Assembly: GCA_013152195.1 (NCBI GenBank)
Contig: JAADGU010000072.1
Location: 1 to 33,211, forward strand
Direction: 5' to 3'
Origin: Nitrospirota bacterium
GTDB taxonomy: Bacteria; Nitrospirota; Thermodesulfovibrionia; Thermodesulfovibrionales; JdFR-85
DNA: 33,211 nt
Of the stretch, positions 13,476 to 23,700 are shown piece after piece. A program made the translations under genes and the position numbers. The first letter of the stretch is position 1, and the number at the start of each line of letters is the position of its first letter. The notes beneath the pieces are model-generated. The model did not search any database. It was given only the letters and a program-made list of their open reading frames with translations, and had not been told where the DNA came from.

Positions 13476-14504
13476 ATGTTTATACAGAAAATACTTGGAT
13501 TGTTTTCAAATGACCTTGCCATAGATCTTGGGACAGCCAATACCCTGGTTTATGTAAAGAAAGGCGGAATCGTCTGTAACGAACCATCGGTGGTTGTAAT
13601 AAGGAAAGACAATAAAAAGACGATTGCCGTTGGAATTGAGGGAAAGAGAATGCTTGGCAAGACGCCGGCAAACATAGCTACGATAAGGCCGATGAAAGAC
13701 GGGGTTATTGCAGACTTTGATGCCACAGGTGAAATGCTCAAATACTTTATCACAAAGGTTCATAACAGGAAGAGCTTTGTCTCCCCAAGGGTCATTATCG
13801 GGGTGCCTTCAGGGATAACACAGGTTGAACAGAGGGCTGTTAAAGACGCATCACAGGCCTCCGGAGCAAGGGAGGTCTATCTCATATCAGAACCCATGGC
13901 TGCTGCCATTGGTGTTGGCCTGCCTGTGGGTGAGCCTACAGGCAACATGATTGTCGATCTTGGAGGTGGAACCACTGATGTTGCCGTAATCTCGCTTGAC
14001 GGAATTGTTTACAGCAAGGTGGTAAGGGTTGGTGGAGACAGGATGGATGAAACAATTCTGGCTTATATAAAAAGAAGATACAACCTTATGATTGGCGAAA
14101 GATCTTCCGAGCAGATCAAGATAGAGATCGGCTCTGCATATCCGACTGATAATACCTCCAGGGAGCTTGAAATAAAAGGAAGGGACATGGTTTCAGGGAT
14201 TCCCAAGACCATTACCATCAATGAAGAGGAGATCAGGGAAGCCCTTCAGGAACCTGTCACCATAATACTTGATACAATCAAGGTAGCACTTGAAAATACC
14301 CCTCCGGAGCTTGCAGCGGATATTGTAGATACAGGCATAGTGCTGGCCGGAGGCGGTGCACTCCTGCGCGGTCTTGATCTTCTGATAAAGGAAGAGACCA
14401 AGCTTCCTGTAATAGTAGCCGATGACCCCCTCACAGCAGTTGTCAGAGGAGTGGGTAAGATGCTCGACGAAATCGACCTGCTGCAACGCGTAGCCCTGAA
14501 TTGA
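13476..14504 (+). CDS. mreB: Rod shape-determining protein MreB
   Basis: 342 residues, the normal length of this bacterial actin. The ATP-binding fold is intact: DLGTANTLVYVKKGGIVC (phosphate 1 loop), DLGGGTTDVAVISLDG (phosphate 2 loop), and the adenosine motif GIVLAGGGALLRGL. MreB filaments guide the elongation machinery under the inner membrane and set rod shape. An AGGAGG ribosome-binding site precedes the ATG. It heads the mreB-mreC-mreD-mrdA-rodA operon, in which later genes are 7-10 bases apart or overlap. Confidence 0.97.
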   Translation: MFIQKILGLFSNDLAIDLGTANTLVYVKKGGIVCNEPSVVVIRKDNKKTIAVGIEGKRMLGKTPANIATIRPMKDGVIADFDATGEMLKYFITKVHNRKSFVSPRVIIGVPSGITQVEQRAVKDASQASGAREVYLISEPMAAAIGVGLPVGEPTGNMIVDLGGGTTDVAVISLDGIVYSKVVRVGGDRMDETILAYIKRRYNLMIGERSSEQIKIEIGSAYPTDNTSRELEIKGRDMVSGIPKTITINEEEIREALQEPVTIILDTIKVALENTPPELAADIVDTGIVLAGGGALLRGLDLLIKEETKLPVIVADDPLTAVVRGVGKMLDEIDLLQRVALN

Positions 14505-14511
14505 TGATGAG

Positions 14512-15299
14512 ATGAGGAACAGACGAGTTGTTTTACTTTTTCTGGTTGTTGTCGTCTCCGCTTCCATTATGACCTTTCAGAGTACCATACCAGGGGACCG
14601 TTTAAACCCCTAACTGCCCTGCAGACCCCTCTGTACCAGCTGGAGAGGGGTTTCGCTGCTGTCATGAAGATCATCAAGTCACCTTTTATCTATTATTTCA
14701 GGCTGGAAAACGAAAACCAGATACTGAAAAACAGGATTGGACAGCTTGAAATGCGGGAACAGGAATACACAGAGCTTAAACTCGAAAACCGGAGACTAAG
14801 CACCATAGTTAGCATAAAGGAAACATCCCCGCATTTTATTGCAGCCGCCAGTGTCATCTCGTCAGGAATAAGACAATGGCCGGAGCTGATTATAATTGAC
14901 AAGAAGGGGACATCAAGCGGTATAAAAAAGGATATGGCAGTAAGGATACCGGAAGGACTTGTTGGGAAAACTTCCGAGGTTATGCCGGGTTTCTCAAAAG
15001 TACTGCTTGTAACGGATGTAAACTTTTCTGTATCAGTACGGCTTCAGGATACAAGGATTGAAGGTATACTGTCCGGCAGGGGTGATGGATCATGTATCCT
15101 GAAATATATCCCGCGGGATGAAGATATAAAGCCCGGAGCTTTATTAATAACTTCAGGGCTTGACGGGCTTTTTCCAAAGGGTATTCCTGTGGGTTATATC
15201 ACGGGGGTCAAGAAGGGGAGTGAACTCTTTCTTGACATTGAGGTTAAACCAATAATAAAGGCATCCATGATTGAAGAGGTCATGGTTTTTAAAAAATAG
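14512..15299 (+). CDS. mreC: Rod shape-determining protein MreC, frame broken at 14593-14596
   Basis: The start at 14512 (MRNRRVVLLFLVVVVSASIM) gives the expected short basic N terminus and single transmembrane anchor, then FQSTIPG. The frame stops shortly after. Inserting one G in the GGGG at 14593-14596 joins it to GPFKPLTALQTPLYQLERGF and the rest, about 262 residues in all. After the anchor come a coiled coil (ENENQILKNRIGQLEMREQ) and the beta-rich domain from VISSGIRQWPELIIID to the end. MreC is periplasmic and links MreB/MreD to PBP2. The gene starts 7 bases after mreB and ends 10 bases before mreD. The break is in a homopolymer in an operon normally kept intact, so a base-calling error is likely. 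Confidence 0.87.
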
Positions 15300-15309
15300 G
15301 ATTTCAACT

Positions 15310-15771
15310 ATGAATAAAACTGTAAAAAAAATCGCTTTCTGGACAATAATCGTAGCCGGAGTCTTTCTCATACAATCTGTAGTATCAACAGAGTTAATAA
15401 AAGTGAATCTGACACTGCTGCTTGTCTATTATTTCGGTCTCAAAAAAGGTGAGCTCCAGGGTGTCGCAGTAGGGATACCCGTAGGGTTCCTCGAGGATGC
15501 GCTCTCCGGACAGTTAATCGGTCCGGGAATGATGGGAAAAGGACTGGCAGGTATCCTTCCAGCATATCTCTCTGATGGCTTTTTTATATGGACTCCCCTT
15601 CTTGGAATGCTTGCAGTATTTGCCCTGACCGTCTTTGACGAAACAGTGGTATATACATCACTATCCCTCTTTTCACAGAGCCCGGCTCCTTTTCAGGATT
15701 TTTTGGCCCTGACCTTTGTCAAGGCATTGATAAACGCACCCTTCGGGTGGCTGATAAGACCAGGAAAATGA
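15310..15771 (+). CDS. mreD: Rod shape-determining protein MreD
   Basis: About 153 residues of mainly hydrophobic sequence. The start at 15310 (MNKTVKKIAFWTIIVAGVFL) is chosen because it gives a normal N terminus with the first membrane helix. Further membrane spans cover roughly residues 27-45, 55-75, 85-115 and 130-148. The conserved GFLEDALSGQLIGPGMMGKGLAG region matches the MreD family (GxxxDxxxGxxxG). MreD is an inner-membrane partner of MreC in the elongasome. Its stop overlaps the start of mrdA by ATGA, a sign of coupled translation. Confidence 0.88.
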   Translation: MNKTVKKIAFWTIIVAGVFLIQSVVSTELIKVNLTLLLVYYFGLKKGELQGVAVGIPVGFLEDALSGQLIGPGMMGKGLAGILPAYLSDGFFIWTPLLGMLAVFALTVFDETVVYTSLSLFSQSPAPFQDFLALTFVKALINAPFGWLIRPGK

Positions 15772-17542
15772 TAGATAAAAAAAGAACCATAACGGTTCTG
15801 GCTTACATATCCATGGCAGTTTTTGTAATCTTTTTACTAAGGCTGTGGCAGTTGCAGATACTGAAAGGCAGTTATTACAGGAAGCAGTCTGAGAAAAACA
15901 GGGTCAGGGTCTTCAAGATACCTGCCCCAAGGGGTATAATCTTTGACAGAAATGGTATCCCCCTTGTGAAGAATGCCCCTTATTTTATCGCCTCACTTAT
16001 ACCCGGCCTCTCAAAAAAGGGCCTCAATCTTTCCGGGCTCTCAAAACTGCTTGATACATCAGTTGAAGACCTGTCCGAGAAGATAGCAAAACGAAAAAAA
16101 CACGTCCTTGAGCCGATAAGGCTGAAAGAGGGTCTGAGTTTTGCCCAGGTCGCCAGGATAGAAGCAAGACGGTCTGATTTCCCCGGGCTTGTGGTAGAGA
16201 CAGAGATCACGAGGGCCTATCCATTTGGCAGCACCGGCGCACACCTGATCGGATATTTGAGTCTCCCCACGGAGGCCCAGTTGCGCAAGGGGCTATTCGC
16301 CGGTACCCCCAGGGGGACCTTTGTTGGACAATGGGGTGTGGAGGCACTATATGATAAAAGGTTAAAAGGCGTTCCCGGAAAGAGGTTTATAGAGGTAGAT
16401 GCCCTCGGAAGACAGTTGCGTACACTGAAGATAGTGCCGCCCCAAAAGGGGGAGGACCTCACCCTGAGCGTTGACATCCGGACACAGAAGACGGCAGAGG
16501 AGGCATTCAAGGGAAAGGCCGGAGCACTTATGGCCCTGGATCCTCAGAGTGGTGAAGTACTTGCACTGGTGAGCCTTCCATCTTTTGACCCCAATCTCTT
16601 TGTACGGGGGATATCCCAAAAGCAATGGAAGAGGCTTCAGAGACATCCCGGACATCCATTTCTGAACAGGGTGTTTCAGAGTCAATATCCTCCGGGTTCC
16701 ATATTCAAGATTGTTACTGCCATTGCTGCCCTGGAGGAGGGGGTTGTAGACGAGAACTTTTCAGTGGATTGTACAGGTGCGATTCATGTGGGTATCTGGA
16801 AGTTCAGCTGCTGGAAAGGGCAGGGACACGGCAAAACAGCACTCAGAAAGGCTCTCGTTGAATCCTGCGATATATATTTTTACGAGATCGGCAGGTTACT
16901 CGGTATGGACAGGATTGCAAAGTATGCAAATGCACTCGGACTCGGTATTGCGCCCGGGGTTAATCTGAGCGCTGAAAGGAAGGGGCTCATCCCGACCACA
17001 TCCTGGAAATTAAGGAAAAAGGGGATTCCATGGTACCTTGGTGAGACCTTTAATGCAGCAATAGGGCAGGGATACGTCTCAACCACCCCTGCCCAGGCAG
17101 CCCTGATGATGGCCGCCATAGCAAACGGGGGCAATGTTTACAGGCCTGAGCTTCTCAAGGATCAGCCCGGACCTGAACCAATAGCAAAACTCAGCCTCAG
17201 CCCAAAGACACTCAGGATAATCAGGGACTCCCTGGTGGGGGTGGTTGAGGACAGAAAGGGCACGGGTGGAACGGCAAGGTCGGAAATCGTCAGGATTGCA
17301 GGGAAGACAGGGACTGCCCAGGTCATCAAGATACCCGAGGTAGTCAAGAAAAAACTCGCAAACACAGGGACCATGCATGGTTTGTTGCATACGCACCGGT
17401 TAAAAATCCTTCAATAGCCGTTTCTGTCTTTGTTGAACACGGCGGGCATGGCGGAGAAACAGCAGGTCCTATTGCAAAGGCAACTATTGAAGCATATATG
17501 AAATCATCAGGATACTATGTTGAGACACCGGCTGAAAATTAA
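15768..17542 (+). CDS. mrdA: Penicillin-binding protein 2 (peptidoglycan transpeptidase), frame broken at 17367-17369
   Basis: Class B PBP of the elongasome. The start at 15768 overlaps mreD by ATGA; a GTG at 15747 is also in frame but less likely. A single membrane helix (TVLAYISMAVFVIFLLRL) is followed by the dimerisation domain (RVRVFKIPAPRGIIFDRNG) and the transpeptidase domain with S311 in YPPGSIFKIVTA (SxxK), SCD as the SxN motif, and K513 in GKTGTAQV (KTG). The frame stops at 17415-17417, but adding one G in the GGG at 17367-17369 gives DHAWFVAYAPVKNPSIAVSV and the normal C terminus, ending at 17542. The full protein is about 591 residues. It cross-links lateral-wall peptidoglycan with RodA, whose gene overlaps its end. 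Confidence 0.92.
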
Positions 17543-18647
17543 TTACCAGGGCATACGGAACTTTGACTGGTTCATGTTCTCCATCCCCCTTGTCCTTACC
17601 CTCCTCGGGATAATGACGATATACAGTGCCACTAGGTCTGTCCTGGATACCCCGCCATCGTTTTATGTAAGGCAGTCAATATGGCTGTTCCTCAGCGTAA
17701 TAGCGCTCTTTGTCTCTGCGAGCTTTGATTACAGAAAACTTATCGGCTATGCCTATCACCTGTACGGGATCGGCCTGATCCTCCTGTTCCTGACTATAGT
17801 GCTTGGCCATACAGGTATGGGGGCTCAGAGATGGCTCAGGATAGGGCCAATCAGTTTTCAACCCTCGGAGATGTTCAGGATAGCTATTATAATCGTTGTT
17901 GCCAAGTATCTAAGCATAAAACGTGCACCCCTTTCAGTCTCTCCCCTCGCAACACTCCTGTTCCTCTTTGTCCTGATACCCTTCTGCCTTCTTTACAAGC
18001 AACCGGACCTTGGTACAGCAATAACATTAGTCGGAATAGTTGTCTTGATGGTGCTGGTAAAGGGGGTACAGAGACGTATTCTTGTCAGTCTGCTGCTGGT
18101 AATTGTCATCTCGCTACCCTTTGCAGGAAACATCCTGTGGGAAGGACTGAAGGAATACCAGCGCAACAGGCTGGTTGCATTTATTGACCCAAAGGTTGAT
18201 CCAAAGGGCATAGGATATCAGATTGAGCAGTCCAAGATCACAATAGGCTCCGGAAAGGTTTTTGGCAAGGGATATCTTAAGGGTACACAGGGGCCATTCC
18301 GGTTTCTGCCCGAAAAACATACGGATTTTATATTTTCGGTCTTTTCAGAGGAGTGGGGGGCTGTTGGCTCTGTTGTTGTAATCAGCCTTTATCTCCTGTT
18401 AATCATACGGGGATATGAGACCGCCTTTTATGCAAAGGATGAATTCGGCACACTCCTGTCCATTGGTATCAGCACCATGTTTCTCTTCTATGTCTTTATC
18501 AATATCGGTATGACCATGGGGCTGATGCCCGTTGTAGGTATTCCTCTGCCGTTCTTCAGCTATGGCGGCACGGCATTGCTCTCCAATTTCATATGTGTGG
18601 GACTTCTGATAAATGTGAGGATGAGACGCTTTATTCTCTTTTATTAA
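17517..18647 (+). CDS. rodA: Peptidoglycan glycosyltransferase RodA (SEDS family)
   Basis: 376 residues with about ten membrane helices. The SEDS signatures are clear: LGIMTIYSATRS near the first helix, HTGMGAQRWLRIGPISFQPSEMFRIA, LLYKQPDLGTAITL, QIEQSKITIGSGKVFGKG, FLPEKHTDFIFSVFSEEWG (with the catalytic-loop region), and the C-terminal VVGIPLPFFSYGGTALLSN. It polymerises lipid II into glycan strands, working with PBP2. Its start lies inside the end of the restored mrdA frame, a 26-base overlap, so the pair is translationally linked. It is the last gene of the mre operon, followed by a tRNA gene. Confidence 0.96.
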   Translation: MLRHRLKINYQGIRNFDWFMFSIPLVLTLLGIMTIYSATRSVLDTPPSFYVRQSIWLFLSVIALFVSASFDYRKLIGYAYHLYGIGLILLFLTIVLGHTGMGAQRWLRIGPISFQPSEMFRIAIIIVVAKYLSIKRAPLSVSPLATLLFLFVLIPFCLLYKQPDLGTAITLVGIVVLMVLVKGVQRRILVSLLLVIVISLPFAGNILWEGLKEYQRNRLVAFIDPKVDPKGIGYQIEQSKITIGSGKVFGKGYLKGTQGPFRFLPEKHTDFIFSVFSEEWGAVGSVVVISLYLLLIIRGYETAFYAKDEFGTLLSIGISTMFLFYVFINIGMTMGLMPVVGIPLPFFSYGGTALLSNFICVGLLINVRMRRFILFY

Positions 18648-18662
18648 AGCCGATTATTTTGT

Positions 18663-18668
18663 TATAAT
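18663..18668 (+). promoter_or_regulatory. Candidate -10 box for the tRNA gene
   Basis: TATAAT lies 28 bases before the first base of the tRNA. The -35 region at the proper distance (18640-18645, TTTATT) is poor and lies within the end of rodA. Confidence 0.45.
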
Positions 18669-18695
18669 TATCTTTACGTTTAAGCGCAAGACAAT

Positions 18696-18770
18696 GGCGG
18701 TGTAGCTCAGTTGGTAAGAGCATGCGGCTCATATCCGCAGGGTCGGGGGTTCAAATCCCTCCCACCAGCT
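18696..18770 (+). tRNA. tRNA with CAU anticodon (Met or lysidine-type Ile), imperfect acceptor stem
   Basis: The D arm (GCTC...GAGC), anticodon arm TGCGG-CTCATAT-CCGCA and T arm GGGGG-TTCAAAT-CCCTC are all well formed, giving a CAU anticodon. The 5' acceptor strand is GGCGGTG, so the 3' strand should be CACCGCC, but the sequence reads C-CACCAGC. There is one extra C after the T stem and two mismatches, or about five bases are missing before a CACCA end. It is probably elongator tRNA-Met or tRNA-Ile2; initiator tRNA is less likely because the anticodon stem lacks the three G-C pairs. It could be functional with sequence errors, or a decayed copy. Confidence 0.75.
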
Positions 18771-18903
18771 CTTTATTTCCATTTTTTTACATGCATCCGT
18801 CTTACCCGTATTCGATAATTGCAAAATAAATATGACGATAAGGAAGATATCAAAGGGGCCGGAGGGCAAGAATCCCTTAACCCTCCTCGACAAAAGCTAT
18901 CCC

Positions 18904-20424
18904 CTATGGATTGAACCTCCAGACAGTCATGTTGGAATCTCTGTTCTTATAAATCGTTCCTGCGACCAGGATCTTTCCATTTGAATCAACGGTGACGGAT
19001 TTGCCGGCGTTATGGCCGTCTCCGCTGTCGTAGGTCGCAACACCGTTTGTGCCGAATGTGGTATCCGGCGAGCCGTCAGTATTGAATCTCAAGACAGCCA
19101 TATCGGAAACACCGCCGTTGGAAATGTACCCTGTGACAAGGATCTCTCCATTTGAATCAACGGTAATGGAATAGCCGTACCCCCCATCGTAGGTCGCAAC
19201 ACCGTTTGTACCGAATGTGGTATCCGGCGAGCCGTCAGTATTGAATCTCAAGACAGTTATATCGGAATCAGCGCCGTTGAAAATGTACCCTGCGACAAGG
19301 ATCTTTCCATTTGAATCAACGGTGACGGAATAGCCATAATCGCCATACCCGCTGTCGTATGTCACAATGCTGCCTATGCCGAATGAGGTATCCGGCAAGC
19401 CGTCAGCATTGATCCTCAAGACAGTCATGTCGGAATCATCGCCGTTGTAGCTGGTTCCTGCAACCAGGATCTTTCCATTTAAATCAACGGTAACGGATTC
19501 GCCGTAATCATTGCCGTACCCGCTGTCGTAGGTTACAACACCGTTTGTGCCGAATGTGGTATCCGGCGAGCCGTCAGTATTGAACCTCCAGACAGTCATG
19601 TCGGAATCACTGAAGTTATAACTGGTACCTGCGACCAGGATCTTTCCATTTGAATCAACTGTGATGGATTCGCCGCGACTCCCGTACCCACTGTCGTAAG
19701 TTACAACACCGTTTGTGCCGAATGAGGTATCCGGTGAGCCGTCAGCATTGAATCTCAAGACAGCCATATCGGAAACACCGCCGTTGGAAATGTACCCTGT
19801 GACCAGTATCTCTCCATTTGAATCAACGGTGACGGAATAGCCATAATCATGGTCACCGCTGTCATAGGTCACAACACCGTTTGTGCCGAATGAGGTATCC
19901 GGTGAGCCGTCAGCATTGATCCTCAAGACAGTCATGTCGGAATCATCGCCGTTGTAGCTGGTTCCTGCAACCAGGATCTTTCCATTTGAATCAACGGTAA
20001 CGGATTCGCCGTAATCATAGCCGTATCCGCTGTCATAGGTCACAACGCCGTTTGTGCCGAAGGTTGTATCCAGCGTACCTGAATCATAGCAGACAACTGT
20101 CACATCCGTTACATCCGCCCCAGATATGGTTCCCGTATTGTTCGATACCGTGCAGCTCTGTCCTGCAGGCTGTGTCTTTACAGTCACATTGTAGCTTGCA
20201 CCGTTGGCAAGAGCGGTTGCAAAGGTGAAAGAACCGTCCTGTGTTACCGTGAGGTCGTCCCTGCCGTTGTTCTGTAAAACCACAAATTTTCCGGGTGCAA
20301 GCCCTGTCACCGTCCCCCCAACTGTGTAGGTGTGTGTACTATTGCCGCAGCCGCAGCTGGTCAGCACGACCGCAAGCGAGAGAAACATCAGGGTGATTAT
20401 TAATAATTTGCCGCCATTCTTCAT
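18904..20424 (-). CDS. Lipoprotein with seven delta-60 (DUF5122) beta-propeller repeats
   Basis: 506 residues. A lipoprotein signal peptide opens the protein: a basic start, the hydrophobic stretch LLIITLMFLSLAVV, then the lipobox LTSC with lipidated C24. Residues about 32-115 form a small beta domain of the carboxypeptidase-regulatory/bacterial Ig type (VGGTVTGLAPGKFVVLQNNG). From residue 119 there are seven copies of a 53-57-residue unit that begins DTTFGTNGVVTYDSG, contains SVTVDSNGKILVAG and ends VLRFNADGSP. This is the delta-60 repeat, predicted to form propeller blades. The last repeat ends abruptly at the stop. It should sit on the outer membrane or face the periplasm. Its ligand is unknown. 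Repeats 1 and 4, and 2 and 6, are nearly identical. Confidence 0.9.
   Translation of the reverse strand: MKNGGKLLIITLMFLSLAVVLTSCGCGNSTHTYTVGGTVTGLAPGKFVVLQNNGRDDLTVTQDGSFTFATALANGASYNVTVKTQPAGQSCTVSNNTGTISGADVTDVTVVCYDSGTLDTTFGTNGVVTYDSGYGYDYGESVTVDSNGKILVAGTSYNGDDSDMTVLRINADGSPDTSFGTNGVVTYDSGDHDYGYSVTVDSNGEILVTGYISNGGVSDMAVLRFNADGSPDTSFGTNGVVTYDSGYGSRGESITVDSNGKILVAGTSYNFSDSDMTVWRFNTDGSPDTTFGTNGVVTYDSGYGNDYGESVTVDLNGKILVAGTSYNGDDSDMTVLRINADGLPDTSFGIGSIVTYDSGYGDYGYSVTVDSNGKILVAGYIFNGADSDITVLRFNTDGSPDTTFGTNGVATYDGGYGYSITVDSNGEILVTGYISNGGVSDMAVLRFNTDGSPDTTFGTNGVATYDSGDGHNAGKSVTVDSNGKILVAGTIYKNRDSNMTVWRFNP
18907..20070 (-). repeat. Array of seven ~160-170-bp coding repeats (delta-60 blades)
   Basis: Seven direct repeats of 159-171 bases. 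Long identical stretches join repeat 4 (about 19420-19508) to repeat 1 (about 19922-20020), and repeat 6 (about 19095-19165) to repeat 2 (about 19759-19830). Such homology favours gain or loss of blades by recombination, and also assembly collapse. Confidence 0.85.
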
Positions 20425-20722
20425 GATAGCCTCCTTTTTGATGATATGGATTGCTACATGGAAGCCATGCTACAATAGCAACCCCTCCTTTTTCCTCTAA
20501 TGATAAGAAAGCACTTTTTAAGCGTGTTTTATTATAGCTGTAACCCCTTTGTCACGTTTCAGGTAACCGAGACCACTAACATAATTGAGAATATTCCAGT
20601 AAAATCAAACGTTCAATCTTTTTACCCATTTCAGATTAAGTGCAGTAATCACTAAAAATGTTGACGGGAGACTTCCCCGGCTGACATCCCTATGCTGCCT
20701 TCAGACACAGGTTGTTGAAGAA
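20425..20722. other. Spacer between the glucan dikinase and lipoprotein genes
   Basis: Both neighbours are on the minus strand. A GGAGGC ribosome-binding site for the lipoprotein lies at its left end. TATAAT on the minus strand (20536-20531) is a possible -10 box but lacks a -35 at 17 bases. No coding frame or RNA gene is visible in the rest. Confidence 0.5.
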
Positions 20723-23700
20723 CTACACCTGAGGACGTGTCTGCACCACATAATAACGGCCCCCGGTACAGGCACCCTCGATATCCTGAGGAGAGCCAAG
20801 GACCTTTTCAACCATGACGCCGACGTTGGTGATTCCGGTCAGGAGTTCATTTCTGAAGTTCTCATCCCAAACCAGTGGCTCCTCTGTATAATCCAGCAAA
20901 ACCTCACGGGGGGGAATCAGCATTACGCTGTCATAAAGGCCGGCCCCCGCGTAACCGCTCAGGTCCTCTCCGTTGGAGTCTGAACGGAAGATGAGCCCTC
21001 CGCCAAAGAGACCAACGCTTTTGCTCGGATAGGAAAGGAGCTGTGGTTCGGACCCTCTTTTTTTGCAGGTAAAACCAAGGGCCCTGCCCGGGTAGTTGCC
21101 GACCAGGGTCTCCCCAAGGCCCAACACCACCTCTGCATAGAGTTCATCACTGTCGCCTGTGAATGGATTGTCCGTATGGATTACAAAGGAATATTCCGCC
21201 TCCACGACCTGCTGGATGAGCACTGCCATAAAAAGGTCCTCATCCGGAATACCCCTTGCCTTACGGCTCAGATATGCCCTTTCATTCCACTTGGATGCCC
21301 AGACACGCTTGATACACATCCAGGCATCATCCCAGTCTTTGGGCCACCCAAGCCCTGCATCCTCCATAACCCCGCGAAGTACGGATGGCAACTCCTCCGG
21401 GGCTTCAAGCCCCAGCAGGGTCTTGCGGATCTCTTCAAGTATCTCTTCGGGGTTACCGTCAAGCCGGGATACGAGTTCCCGGCAACGTTGTGCAATCTCG
21501 CTGTTACGATCCATGGCAAGCACTTTTTCGAATACACCAAACGGCAGTGCCACTGAAGCGGGCAGATGGATCCAGTCGGGCAATTTACCCTGAAGGCGGG
21601 TCAGGGAGGGACTTGCCGCCCACCAGCCCTTCCCTGAAATCCCTTGCACCTATAGCGTATGCTGTAAACTCGGGCCGGGCTATCTTTATGAATCCCAACT
21701 TGACCCGCGGGGGTACATTAACCATTTCACCGGAAACCTCTTCAAATACCACATCTCCTGATGCATCCACCGCAAAGTTAAGGTAACGGCCCCTGAGTGA
21801 TTTAAGGTGCTCAAGGTGTTTTCTGTCGTAACAGATGGCAAAGAGCAGGCGGGCGTTTCGGGCACGGACCGCCACATGCGATACAAGATCAACTGCATCC
21901 GGGGTAATAACAGCGGTTACACCTTCAGGGGGCTCTTCATCTCCCCTTACCTTGTCTGCAATGATAACTGTGGGACTGTCAAACCTTTTGCCCTGAACGG
22001 CCCCTAATGACTCGACCGTCTCCACCCGGCCAATCCCCTGGCCCTGGCTGATAACCTGCCAGTTGCCGAGCTTTGCCTTTTTTCGTAATACCGGGTCCAG
22101 ATAACGCAGAAGCATGGACAGAACAAATGCAGGCCTGCCGCGCACAATCTCCTCAGAGAAGAGTGTAATGGCCCATGAATCTGCCTGAAAAGCCTTGCCG
22201 AGCAATTCTGCCCTGGGTTGCAGCAACTGGTAATAATGGTCGATAAAGGCGCCTATGGCACGCCCTATCCTGTCAAGCACGGCCTTGGCATGGAGTGCCC
22301 GGTCACGGGTAAGGGGAGAGGCCGCCTTAAGCCTTTTCCACTCACGGAGACATGCTGAAAACTCTTCACTGTCATAGAAGAACCTTACGTTCTCAAGCAC
22401 CAGGCTTACCAGTTCTACAAGCTCCTTCACCTCCATGCGGGAGTGTATATTGCGCTCTACGATAACGCGCAGGAACTCCTCGAGTGCAAGGTCGAGGTAG
22501 AGGATATCACGAACCCTGGCGTTATCCTTTTCCGTGTTCAGTAGTCTGTTAAGAATGCGCCGCACCTGGGTGATCCTGTCAACGAGCTCCACCACCTCTG
22601 TCCTGCTGTTATCCTTGTGCTTCCATATGAATTCCAGCATTCCGCTTGCTTCGTCATCCAGTAGATACCTTGCGGCATTGATGGCGCTTTCGAGGTCAGT
22701 GCCGGAATGAACCGATCTTAAAAGTCTTAGATACTCCTCAAAATCATGTATCAGGGCGTCTTTCAGGTGGGGGATAAAATCCGGAGAGCTTTTTATGGGC
22801 CGCTCAAAACCTTCCAGCCTCTCTTTTGTAACGCCTCCGGCCTCAAGTGTTCTGTAGAAGAGCTCGAGATCTCCGTCACTTTTCAGAAAATTCAGGTAAG
22901 CCTCACAGATGACGATATCATCGGGGGTGGCGTTGTTGTGGAGTTTCTGGTGCCACTCCTCCAGAAAATGGCCTGCAACCTCCTTTATGTGGTGTCTGTG
23001 CATGATATGGAGTATCTCGTCACGGATACGCTGGCCCTCACCACCCCTGCCCACTGTGGTCATCATCAGCCGGATTAGATCACGGCTTGCCGGTTCATTT
23101 ATATAGACATCTGCAAGCTTCAGGGTCAGGCGGTCCTGGGAGTGGGTCAATTCTCTTGGCTTTGTATTATAGTTCCGTTGCCAGACCAGTTGCCTTATGG
23201 CTGAAAAACGCAGCCATACAAAAAGCAGTGCCAGGCCTTCCACGTCATTTCTGACATTCTCCAGCAGGTCGTGGCAGAGGTTAAACCTGTGCATCAGTGT
23301 CCATGAATGGTTGCCCATTTCAGCCCGGATGATCTCCTCGGCAAGTTGAGACAGGGGAACCTCCTTTTGACCGGCCACGGGTACGTAGAAATTCTGCCCC
23401 CGGTTTTTAATCCAGCGGCCTGTGCCCGGCTGCCTCAGAACAAAGGGAATCCCCATGGGTGCATCCTCTTCCCTGAATTCCAGTATCAAGCGGTTCAGAC
23501 CTTCGTACAGAACGAAAGGTGTCTCTGCAGCTTTGTCGTCAAAGACCTCTGTTCCGGCTGGATGCATTGAAGCGGGGGGCAGGAGCCATTCATTTCGTCT
23601 GTGCCTTGCCACACCCCAATGCAGGAGCAGGGGGCCAGCCATGTCGGTAAGCAGAACAAGCCGGTAGCGGCCGTCTTCCCTGCTGAGGGCAACTGCCAGC

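Noticed and set aside
15747..15767. GTG at 15747 as the start of mrdA
   Set aside because: The ATG at 15768 overlaps the mreD stop as ATGA and gives a normal N terminus; the GTG lies well inside mreD.
18696..18770. tRNA-Sec (selC)
   Set aside because: The anticodon is CAU, not UCA, and the long acceptor and extra arms of tRNA-Sec are absent.
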